Source: Anaerolineales bacterium (lineage in GTDB: Bacteria; Chloroflexota; Anaerolineae; Anaerolineales; VGOW01). Taken from it: 5,837 nucleotides of DNA. Position 1 is the stretch's first letter. Each line of letters opens with the position of its first letter. A program made the translations under genes and the position numbers. Shown piece by piece: positions 1-5,792 of this stretch. The notes beneath the pieces were generated by a model. The model worked only from the letters and a program-made list of their open reading frames with translations. It did no database searches and was not told the origin of the DNA. The DNA lies in NCBI GenBank assembly GCA_919901875.1, contig CAKKQG010000268.1:1373-7209 (forward strand). Reading direction: 5' to 3'.

Positions 1-32
1 GCATTTTTCTGATCCCAATCATTATTCTGCAT
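1..32 (-). CDS. Possible 5' end of a further gene, cut by the window edge
   Basis: An ATG at 30-32 on the minus strand opens a frame that stays open to the window edge, reading MQNNDWDQKN. It lies 112 bases beyond the stop of the zinc-ribbon gene in the same direction. There is no convincing Shine-Dalgarno sequence (the bases just before are T-rich) and no clear promoter. Ten codons are too few to assign a family. The only support is the open frame, its orientation and the otherwise empty spacer. It could equally be chance. Confidence 0.25.
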   Translation of the reverse strand, partial: MQNNDWDQKN

Positions 33-144
33 GGAAACAAAAAAGTTGCACACGCGCTAATCGTTGAGGTTCGGAACAAAGTTTGTCAGCGGATTAGAGT
101 GCCAAAACTACAACAGTCTTGTCTATTAAACGCTCCCCAATTTT

Positions 145-690
145 TTAGCGTAACAGCGAGATCGCCACCGCCCCGCATAAGATCATGCAGACAAAGATCG
201 CCCCGCTCACATACAACACCGTCATTATTGCTTTGTTCTCGACGCGTTTGCGTTCGAGCTGCCTCTGCAATTCATCGGTGCGCTCACGTTCTTTCTCCCA
301 CATTGTCGCCAGCCGTTTTTGACTCGCGGCTTCTTGATCGGCTTTGATCGCGGGTGCCATCTTGCGTTGCTGCTCTAGATGCTCAGCAAAGCCTTCGCGC
401 GTGCGGTTCGCCATATTTGAGATCACGTCGAGATCGCGCCCGCAGGCGGAGCAGTGTTCGGCGCCCGCCCAGTTTTCGGCGGCGCAGGCGGCGCAAGTGC
501 GTTTAATTTTTTCGCCGCACTGTTTGCAGAACAAATCACTCTCGCGGTTGATGGCTTCACAGCGCGGACAGATGATCTCACCGCTTTGCGTGTAAGCGTT
601 GCCGCAAAATTTGCACAGCACCGAGCCATCGGGTTGATGGCTTTCGAGACCGGGCGCGCCGCAAGTTGGACAATTTAATTCTTTGAGCAT
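145..690 (-). CDS. Triple zinc-ribbon protein with C-terminal membrane anchor
   Basis: 181 residues of unknown specific function. Seen: three consecutive four-cysteine zinc knuckles, C7/C10/C26/C29, C41/C44/C55/C58 and C66/C69/C80/C83, the latter two spaced like the short 'double zinc ribbon' modules of bacterial and archaeal proteins. Residues about 95-150 are highly charged (many E, K, R, Q) and probably form a helix or coiled coil. Residues about 155-178 form one hydrophobic membrane segment, and the protein ends three residues later (LLR). With no signal peptide, the ribbons are expected in the cytoplasm and the protein held at the membrane by its tail. The start follows a weak GGGA at 698-701, seven bases away. 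The gene has its own promoter (738-767) and is separated from the exporter operon by a terminator, so a shared function is not implied. Such ribbons often mediate protein or nucleic-acid contacts; the partner here is unknown. Confidence 0.88.
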   Translation of the reverse strand: MLKELNCPTCGAPGLESHQPDGSVLCKFCGNAYTQSGEIICPRCEAINRESDLFCKQCGEKIKRTCAACAAENWAGAEHCSACGRDLDVISNMANRTREGFAEHLEQQRKMAPAIKADQEAASQKRLATMWEKERERTDELQRQLERKRVENKAIMTVLYVSGAIFVCMILCGAVAISLLR

Positions 691-700
691 AGTTATTTCC

Positions 701-728
701 CACGAAGTTCACGAAGGAACACGAAGAA
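701..728 (-). repeat. Three tandem TTCGTG-core repeats in the leader of the zinc-ribbon gene
   Basis: On the plus strand CACGAAGTT (701-709), CACGAAGGAA (710-719) and CACGAAGAA (720-728) follow one another with a 9-10 base period. The minus-strand core CTTCGTG resembles the ATTCGTG core of the inverted array at 4936-5020, so both may derive from the same repeat process. They fill most of the predicted 5' untranslated leader between the -10 box (738-743) and the start codon (690). Confidence 0.7.
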
Positions 729-737
729 GATGTAGGG

Positions 738-767
738 ATTATAGCAGTGTGGAAAAACGCGTGGAAA
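738..767 (-). promoter_or_regulatory. Extended -10 promoter for the zinc-ribbon gene
   Basis: On the minus strand TGC-TATAAT occupies 738-746, a perfect -10 hexamer with the TGn extension. TTTCCA at 762-767 matches the TTGACA -35 consensus at four of six positions with an 18-base spacer. Transcription would begin near 731, giving a leader of about 40 bases before the ATG at 690. The -35 box lies inside the palindrome at 759-780, so a dimeric DNA-binding protein there could control it (inference). Confidence 0.65.
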
Positions 768-911
768 TGAATTTCCACGCTGCCACAAAAAGTCTGCTGA
801 AGCAGACTAAGCCCCAACGCGATTTATCGCGTTTCGTGTGCCAGCAGGATGATTCATCATCCTGCGAGGGCGTGAGCAATTACGTCTTATCTTGCTCGCC
901 CACAAGGGGCT
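744..911. repeat. Array of perfect short hairpins with enclosing stems (structured element)
   Basis: This fills the main part of the 309-base gap between the zinc-ribbon gene and the adaptor gene. Four perfect hairpins with 4-base loops occur at 759-780 (9-bp stem), 791-808 (7 bp), 816-833 (7 bp) and 844-865 (9 bp). A fifth at 868-901 pairs GGGC with GCCC and GAGCAA with TTGCTC, with a 2-base bulge and a 12-base loop. Longer-range pairing adds TGTGG (748-752) with CCACA (783-787) around the first hairpin, and AGCCCC (810-815) with GGGGCT (906-911) around hairpins three to five, making a four-way junction. No open frame in it looks like a protein. It may be a non-autonomous repeat element or a structured RNA; transcription direction is not established. 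Confidence 0.7.
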
Positions 912-920
912 AGACCACGA

Positions 921-962
921 AAACAAAAAGAGACTCGCTTTCATCACGAAAGCGAGTCTCTT
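921..962 (-). terminator. Intrinsic terminator of the exporter operon
   Basis: Bases 930-942 and 948-960 form a perfect 13-bp stem, extended to 15 bp by A928-A929 with T961-T962, with a 5-base loop at 943-947. Read on the minus strand, the stem is followed by TTTTTGTTTT. The opposite strand lacks a T-run, so it acts for minus-strand transcripts only. It lies about 40 bases past the adaptor stop codon and closes the three-gene operon. Confidence 0.9.
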
Positions 963-963
963 G

Positions 964-1003
964 CTAACAACCTAACCACCCAACCACCTAACAACCTACT
1001 TAC
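964..1003. repeat. Five tandem octamers (CTAACNAC type) across the adaptor stop codon
   Basis: On the plus strand the units are CTAACAAC (964-971), CTAACCAC (972-979), CCAACCAC (980-987), CTAACAAC (988-995) and a diverged CTACTTAC (996-1003). The period is exactly 8. The last unit contains the adaptor stop codon (1000-1002), and the array ends one base before the terminator stem. The minus strand has six GG-containing runs, so the adaptor mRNA tail could form a two-layer quadruplex. Confidence 0.75.
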
Positions 1004-2364
1004 TTCTCAAACGTAACCTGCGCCGTCATCCCCCAGCGCATCTTGGGATCGAGATCGGTCACGCCGACGGTGATGGTGTAGGTGATGTCGCCGCGCTTCT
1101 CTTCAAAGAAAGTGGCAACTGATTCCACTGTGCCATTCAACTTCGTCTCCGGCATCGCGTCGAGTTTCACCGAAGCCTTCTGCCCTTGAGTCACTTTCAC
1201 AACTTCGATCTCGGTCAGGTTATTCGTTTTGACGATCCACTTTGAAAAATCTGCCATCGTCACAATGGCTTGGTTCGGCGCAACTTGCTCGCCCACTTTA
1301 AACTTGATCTCGGCAACCGTTCCGTTGAACGGCGCTTTGAGTTCGGTGTTTGCCAACGCCACCTTCGCCGCATCGAGTGACGACGTTGCCGTATTGACTC
1401 GCGCTTGAAGGGAAGCGAGCTGATCGGGATCGGGAGCGCCGCTTTTCACTTTATCGTACTTACGCTGCGCATCTGCTACCGCCGATTTCGCTTTTGCCAC
1501 TTCGCCTTCGTAGACTGCTACTTTGAGAACGTCAGGGGTCTGCGCCTCTTTGAGATTCTGTTTGGCATCGTCCAACGTCTTTTGCAGATCGCGTTGACTC
1601 ACGCCGTTGTTGCGCTGCGCTTGCTCCAGTTGAATCTGCGTGGTCGTCACGCGGTTGAGGGCGTCGTTATAAAAATCTCTCGCGTCTTGTAGTTTCATCC
1701 CTTTGCCGCCCAGCCACACGACTTGCTTATCGGCGCACGGCGAGTTGAGGCACGTCTTAATGTCCTTCAACGTATCCGGCACGATGTTGTCGTCAATACT
1801 TTTCAGCCCGTCCTTCGCCAACTTCACGTTGGCGCTCGCCGTGCTGATGTCGAGCAGTTTCAAATTTTCTTGCGCCGACTTCAAGGCGTCTTCGGCTTTC
1901 GCCACTTGGCGTTGATAATAATCCATGTCGGGATTTTTAAAATTGCGTAAATCCTTTTCGGCTTTATCAAGTTGATCTTTGGCGCGGGCAAGTTCGAGCA
2001 ATGCCTGTGCCGATGCCACATCGGAATTGTCTTTGAGATTCTTCAAAGCGATCTCGGCGTTGACCTTTTCCGATTCCGCGCGGGCAACCTCAGCGAGAGC
2101 CGCCTCACGACTCTTAAGGCGGGCGATCACCTCATCCTTCTTCACCACCGCGCCCTCACTGACTAACACCTCGGCGATCTGCCCGCCGACGGCGAATGAG
2201 ATCGTCGCGTATTGCTTCGGCTGCAATCGCCCTTCGGCGATCACCGTGCCGCTATCGGCGACCACCGGGATTTTTGTGGCAGACCCCGCCGGAGTGCCGC
2301 CGCCACCGCAGGCGGCGACGAAGATACTGAGAATAACAAAAGTGATTACAAGATTTTTTTTCAT
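1000..2364 (-). CDS. HlyD/MacA-type membrane fusion lipoprotein (periplasmic adaptor subunit of ABC exporter)
   Basis: 454 residues; the adaptor that extends the permease on the outer face of the membrane. Residues 1-18 are a lipoprotein signal (KK, hydrophobic core, V16-A17-A18 then C19), followed by a glycine/serine linker, so the mature protein should be lipid-anchored. First half of the lipoyl-like domain at about 38-84 (GQIAEVLVSEGAVVKKDEVI), a long alpha-hairpin coiled coil at about 85-335, second lipoyl half at about 340-371 (LKAPFNGTVAEIKFKVGEQV), then beta-barrel and membrane-proximal domains to the end. C205 and C210 sit near the middle of the hairpin, where its tip should be, and could form a disulfide. 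I see no RLS-type TolC-docking motif. The start at 2364 is chosen because AAAGGAG (2373-2379) lies eight bases upstream and the signal peptide begins there. The frame extends 32 codons further, but that part translates the heptamer array and is spurious. Third gene of the operon. Confidence 0.93.
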   Translation of the reverse strand: MKKNLVITFVILSIFVAACGGGGTPAGSATKIPVVADSGTVIAEGRLQPKQYATISFAVGGQIAEVLVSEGAVVKKDEVIARLKSREAALAEVARAESEKVNAEIALKNLKDNSDVASAQALLELARAKDQLDKAEKDLRNFKNPDMDYYQRQVAKAEDALKSAQENLKLLDISTASANVKLAKDGLKSIDDNIVPDTLKDIKTCLNSPCADKQVVWLGGKGMKLQDARDFYNDALNRVTTTQIQLEQAQRNNGVSQRDLQKTLDDAKQNLKEAQTPDVLKVAVYEGEVAKAKSAVADAQRKYDKVKSGAPDPDQLASLQARVNTATSSLDAAKVALANTELKAPFNGTVAEIKFKVGEQVAPNQAIVTMADFSKWIVKTNNLTEIEVVKVTQGQKASVKLDAMPETKLNGTVESVATFFEEKRGDITYTITVGVTDLDPKMRWGMTAQVTFEK

Positions 2365-2372
2365 AAACCAGA

Positions 2373-2379
2373 CTCCTTT
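2373..2379 (-). promoter_or_regulatory. Strong ribosome binding site of the adaptor gene
   Basis: AAAGGAG on the minus strand, eight bases before the ATG at 2362-2364. It is the best Shine-Dalgarno sequence in the window and decides the start. It abuts the last unit of the heptamer array. Confidence 0.9.
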
Positions 2380-2505
2380 AATTTCGTATTGAGTATTGCG
2401 TGATACGTGATACGTATTTCGTATTGCGTATTCCGTCTTGCATAGCGCGATACGCCGCAATACGCGATATGCTATCCGCTATTTGCCATTCGCCATCTGC
2501 TATTC
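2380..2505. repeat. Heptamer-period array filling the permease-adaptor spacer
   Basis: On the minus strand the spacer reads as consecutive 7-base units. The block at 2464-2505 has six NNATNGC units (GAATAGC, AGATGGC, GAATGGC, AAATAGC, GGATAGC, ATATCGC). The block at 2380-2435 has eight units of CGNAATA or CGTATCA type (CGGAATA, CGCAATA, CGAAATA, CGTATCA twice, CGCAATA, CTCAATA, CGAAATT). About 28 less regular bases join them, and the whole length is 126 bases, exactly 18 heptamers. The permease stop codon (2500-2502) is inside the first unit, and the adaptor Shine-Dalgarno follows the last unit directly. The array resembles spacer repeats I recall from Chloroflexota genomes. Confidence 0.8.
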
Positions 2506-4896
2506 GTATGCCAAACTCTGCTGCACGCTGATCTGCGTCGCGCGGCGCGCAGGCAGCCAACTGGCGACCAACGACAACACAATGACGATGATCAACCAAA
2601 TCCAAATCCCGCTCATCGAGTTGTGATATTGTGCCGGAAAATTAATCACCGTGCCAATGGCTTGCACAAAGTATTGCCCCGCCAATAAACTGATCGGGAT
2701 CGCTAAAATCCAACTGATCACGCCGAGCATCAATCCTTCACCCATAAAGATCAACGCCACATCACTCGACGAGGCACCGACGGCGCGCATCACGCCGATC
2801 TCGCGCCGCCGTTCCAAAACATTGATCGAGAGCGTCCCCGACAAACCAAAACTGCCGACGATGGCGATCAAGAATGTCATGATCAACAAAAGCGTGATCA
2901 AAATTCCAAATTGCGCTTCAGACATCTCGCGGTCTTTGCTGGAGTTCGTGGTAAAACTGAGCGAGACGCCTTTCTCTTTGAAGTAATCGCGCAAATCTTT
3001 TTCCACAGTTGCTTGCGCTTCGGGCGTGGAAATTTTTGTTTTGATCTCGGCGACGGTGGCGCGCCCGCTTTGCCCCAAGTCGGCGCTCAAGGTGTCACGA
3101 TCAAAATAACCGGTGTTCTGGTCGCGTCCGGTGATGTCGAAGATCAAGCCGACAATCGTCCAAGTAGATTTGCCGCTCTCGCCCACTTCCAAAACAATTT
3201 TGTCGCCGAGTCCCACGCCCATCTTGCCCGCCAGTTTTTGATTCAACAACATGGCGTGCGTGTCGCCAAGTTCAAAGCCGCGTCCGGCAGTGAGATTGGG
3301 TTTTAGCAACACGGTATCTTGCGGGATGCCGCGCAAAAAAATTTCATACTTGGTGCCGGGTCCCGTCGCGCCCGCCACGTTCACTTTGCCCGTCGCCCAA
3401 ATCCACATCTCTGCCCGTTCAATGTTCGGACGCGATTCGATCATTGGCACCACTTCGTCAGTGCGTTGATAGTCGCGGAATCCGACCAGCACGTCGAAGC
3501 CGAAGCTTTTCCATATATCGGCAATGGTTGAACTGAAAGAGTAGTTGGTGCTGGAGACCATCATGAACAACGCGCCCGCCGTGACCAACGTCAGTTCGGT
3601 TAATGCCACGCGCCCCATGCGGCGAAAAGTGTTGCGTAGAGATAGGATTGCCATGCGCGGCAGACCGCGCAGATTCCCCAACAGCCGATCCACGATGCCG
3701 CCGCCATAACGACCCGTGCCGACTCCGTAGGCGCTGATCGCTTGCCGCACCGAGATGCTTACGCCTTGAATGATCGGATACAGCGCGGCGAGCAACGGCG
3801 TGATCAACCCCGCGCCGGTTTGATACAGCAATGAAGTGGAGAGAATTTCAAATGACGAGGTGGGGACGTTGATAAAGTTCAACATCCACGATGAAAGGTA
3901 GTAGCCGCCGAGCGCGCCGATGGGAACCGAAATGATCAAGCTCAAGACGCCGTAGACGGCAACACCGGCGAGATACAGCTGGGCGATCTGATCGCTTAAT
4001 CCGCCAACGATTTTCATGATCCCGATCTGCGGAATCTGTTGAGCGATGACGGCGTTGATGGTGTTGATCACCAAGATGGTGCTTAAGCCCAACGACATGA
4101 TCGCCATCACCGAAAGAATTAACCCCACGCCGTCAAAGATGTCTTGCAAAACGTGACGGTCGGGCGCTTGCGTTTGCACAAAGCCGACTCCGCCGCCGAG
4201 CTTCTTCAAACGATCTTCGATCATGTCGGCGGTATCGTCGGCTTGCTTCTTGGTGTAGTGGGGAATACTAACGCGCAGTTGATTGAAGTTATAAACTTTG
4301 TCGAGCAAGCGCAAGGTGTCGCGGTCAGCGTAAAACATTGGCTGATCGGTGAAGGGCGGGGGGAACTGTCCGGGGTCGCGCACGATGCCGCCGATTTTGA
4401 TCGCCTTCGGTTTTTTGTTCACTTCAAAATAGATCGTGCCGCCGAGAGCCGGGACGTTGTACGGTGTGATGTGGTTGAACTCAACCGCGACGGTGTTGTG
4501 GGTGGATGAGGGCCACGCGCCCTCACGCAGCGTGATGAGATCGAATATCTGCGCGTTGTAATCAATGCGGGCGATCAGTCCGGCGTCTTTCCATTCTGCC
4601 TCGAGTGTTGGCTTCCAACGAATGCCGCTGTTCACCACACCTTCGGCATTCACAACGCCGGGCAGACGGGCGATGCTATGCACCGTGTCTTCGTCAAGGG
4701 TGCCGCCGAGACTCATGATGATGTTGGAGGGCAGGCTCGCCTCTTGTGAGACCGTCATCTGCTGTGAGATCAGCGCGTTGCTGGCGGTGATCATGCCCAC
4801 TGCCAACACGCCCACGCCAATGCTTAAGACAACAAGTAACGTGCGACCTTTGTTGTTCCAAAGATCGCGCCATACTTTGCGAAATGCGACGTTCAT
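2500..4896 (-). CDS. ABC exporter permease with two MacB/FtsX modules
   Basis: 798 residues, the membrane subunit that pairs with the ATPase upstream. It has two copies of the MacB_PCD-plus-FtsX plan. Predicted membrane segments are at about 19-39, 256-278, 307-331, 355-378, 429-449, 664-690, 716-738 and 763-785 (1+3+1+3). Two large extracytoplasmic domains lie at about 42-250 and 452-660. Each FtsX half has the cytoplasmic coupling segment typical of the family: IPQIGIMKIVGG (288-299) and RRREIGVMRAVGA (696-708). The second is closer to consensus. In MacB-like and LolCDE-like transporters these domains convert ATP hydrolysis into extracytoplasmic movement of the substrate rather than pumping from the cytosol; that probably applies here. 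The start is fixed by an in-frame TAA two codons upstream. There is no Shine-Dalgarno sequence before it, and an inverted-repeat element ends ten bases away. The stop falls inside the heptamer array. It is a complete, undamaged frame; substrate cannot be read from sequence. Confidence 0.94.
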   Translation of the reverse strand: MNVAFRKVWRDLWNNKGRTLLVVLSIGVGVLAVGMITASNALISQQMTVSQEASLPSNIIMSLGGTLDEDTVHSIARLPGVVNAEGVVNSGIRWKPTLEAEWKDAGLIARIDYNAQIFDLITLREGAWPSSTHNTVAVEFNHITPYNVPALGGTIYFEVNKKPKAIKIGGIVRDPGQFPPPFTDQPMFYADRDTLRLLDKVYNFNQLRVSIPHYTKKQADDTADMIEDRLKKLGGGVGFVQTQAPDRHVLQDIFDGVGLILSVMAIMSLGLSTILVINTINAVIAQQIPQIGIMKIVGGLSDQIAQLYLAGVAVYGVLSLIISVPIGALGGYYLSSWMLNFINVPTSSFEILSTSLLYQTGAGLITPLLAALYPIIQGVSISVRQAISAYGVGTGRYGGGIVDRLLGNLRGLPRMAILSLRNTFRRMGRVALTELTLVTAGALFMMVSSTNYSFSSTIADIWKSFGFDVLVGFRDYQRTDEVVPMIESRPNIERAEMWIWATGKVNVAGATGPGTKYEIFLRGIPQDTVLLKPNLTAGRGFELGDTHAMLLNQKLAGKMGVGLGDKIVLEVGESGKSTWTIVGLIFDITGRDQNTGYFDRDTLSADLGQSGRATVAEIKTKISTPEAQATVEKDLRDYFKEKGVSLSFTTNSSKDREMSEAQFGILITLLLIMTFLIAIVGSFGLSGTLSINVLERRREIGVMRAVGASSSDVALIFMGEGLMLGVISWILAIPISLLAGQYFVQAIGTVINFPAQYHNSMSGIWIWLIIVIVLSLVASWLPARRATQISVQQSLAYE

Positions 4897-4906
4897 AAAT
4901 TACTGA

Positions 4907-5038
4907 CTGGACTTACGCAGTTCACAAAAATTTTCATCACGAATATCACGAATGTTCCGAATACGACGAATAAAACAAAATTAAAATTCGTGTTATTCGT
5001 TTATTCGAGTCATTCGTGATTAAGGTGCGTAAGTTCAG
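4907..5038. mobile_element. MITE-like inverted-repeat element between ATPase and permease genes
   Basis: Terminal inverted repeats of 13 bp, CTGGACTTACGCA (4907-4919) and TGCGTAAGTTCAG (5026-5038), match at 12 of 13 positions. Inside are two facing arms of 9-base units ending in CGAAT. The left arm is ATCACGAAT (4936-4944), ATCACGAAT (4945-4953), GTTCCGAAT (4954-4962), ACGACGAAT (4963-4971). The right arm, as plus-strand complements, is ATTCGTGTT (4986-4994), ATTCGTTT (4995-5002), ATTCGAGTC (5003-5011), ATTCGTGAT (5012-5020). An A-rich 14-base loop separates them. The transcript could fold into one long imperfect hairpin. It encodes no protein, so any mobility would need a transposase elsewhere. 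I saw no clear target-site duplication, so mobile origin is inference. Confidence 0.6.
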
Positions 5039-5759
5039 ATTGATGTTGTTCGGTGGTGGCTTTGCCGTCTTCGTACAATATGCCGTCGTAGACTTCAATG
5101 ATGCGCGGGATGCGCCCCGCCAATTCTTTGTCGTGCGTCACCATTAAAAACGTTTTGCCTTTGGAGACCAGATCGTTGAACAGCGTGAAGACGGTGTCGG
5201 CGGTTTTACTGTCGAGGTTGCCGGTGGGTTCGTCGCCGACGAGCAGAGGCGGATCGTTTGCTAATGCACGCGCAATCGCCGCGCGTTGTTGTTGACCGCC
5301 GGATAATGTGTTGGGCAACTTGTGCGCTTGATCAGTCATACCCACTTGATCCAAAAGCGCCATCGCTCGTTCGGGTCGCTCGCTGGGTTTCCACATACGG
5401 CAGAAGTCCATCGGCAGCATCACATTTTCGACGGTGGTCAGAGTCGGCAGCAGTTGAAAGAATTGGAAGATGACGCCGATGTGTTTGCCGCGGAAGCGGG
5501 CGAGTTCGTTCTCGCTCATCTTCTCCAGTTTGTGACCGGCGACGTTGACACTGCCGCCCGTCGGGCGATCAATGCCGGTGATCATATTGATCAATGTAGA
5601 CTTGCCCGAACCGCTCGGCCCGCGCACGCCGACGAACTCGCCTTCGCGCACATGCAGGTTGACGCTCTTAAGAACGTGGATCGTCCCGGCGGGTCCTTGA
5701 AAGTTTTTGATCACGTTGTCTACGTGAACCAAGTGACCATTTGTAGAATTTTCAGACAT
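5010..5759 (-). CDS. ABC exporter ATPase, LolD/MacB-N/FtsE-like subfamily
   Basis: 249 residues; the cytoplasmic ATP-hydrolysing subunit that would dimerise under the FtsX-type permease encoded next. All catalytic motifs are intact: Walker A GPSGSGKST (47-55), Q-loop Q99 in GVIFQ, signature LSGGQ (152-156) followed by QQR, Walker B LLVGDE with catalytic E177, D-loop GNLD (180-183) and switch H209 in VTHD. Length and the LSGGQQQRAAIARAL and GDEPTGNLD wording fit the lipoprotein-release/macrolide-export/cell-division ATPase group rather than importers. The start is supported by AGGAAAG at 5764-5770. First gene of the operon, with a -10 box 33 bases upstream of the start codon. Oddity: residues S241 to E249 and the stop codon are encoded inside the right end of the inverted-repeat element at 4907-5038, so the native C-terminus seems to have been replaced. 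This lies past the conserved fold and should not affect activity. Confidence 0.95.
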   Translation of the reverse strand: MSENSTNGHLVHVDNVIKNFQGPAGTIHVLKSVNLHVREGEFVGVRGPSGSGKSTLINMITGIDRPTGGSVNVAGHKLEKMSENELARFRGKHIGVIFQFFQLLPTLTTVENVMLPMDFCRMWKPSERPERAMALLDQVGMTDQAHKLPNTLSGGQQQRAAIARALANDPPLLVGDEPTGNLDSKTADTVFTLFNDLVSKGKTFLMVTHDKELAGRIPRIIEVYDGILYEDGKATTEQHQSELTHLNHE

Positions 5760-5763
5760 AACA

Positions 5764-5770
5764 CTTTCCT
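5764..5770 (-). promoter_or_regulatory. Ribosome binding site of the ATPase gene
   Basis: AGGAAAG on the minus strand, with AGGA seven bases before the ATG at 5757-5759. It is moderately strong and supports this start. Confidence 0.7.
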
Positions 5771-5792
5771 GTTTTTAAATTTAAGCGGGGTA

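Noticed and set aside
33..144. Promoter or terminator in the left-edge spacer
   Set aside because: No TATAAT-like box with a plausible -35 and no stable GC-rich hairpin with T-run could be found on either strand.
810..911. A tRNA gene, because of the cloverleaf-like junction
   Set aside because: The arms have the wrong lengths, there is no T-loop TTCGANNC motif and no 7-bp acceptor stem; only the general multibranch shape is similar.
683..913. Plus-strand 76-codon frame through the hairpin chain
   Set aside because: It covers palindromes and repeats, overlaps the zinc-ribbon start, and shows no protein-like composition or ribosome site.
2365..2460. A 32-residue N-terminal extension of the adaptor frame
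   Set aside because: It translates the heptamer array (peptides like YAIRNTYHVSRNTQYEI) and lies upstream of a strong ribosome site and a textbook lipoprotein signal at 2364.
2380..2505. CRISPR array reading of the period-7 repeats
   Set aside because: Units are 7 bases with no spacers of 25-40 bases and no cas genes nearby.
3162..3182. P-loop-like VGESGKST in the permease (residues 571-578)
   Set aside because: The spacing required for Walker A (G-x4-GK-S/T) is not met, and the segment sits in an extracytoplasmic domain, where ATP binding is not expected.
4936..5020. Intrinsic terminator between ATPase and permease
   Set aside because: The arms are AT-rich and imperfect with no adjoining T-run after the stem on the minus strand; the genes are clearly functionally linked, so complete termination is unlikely, though attenuation cannot be excluded.
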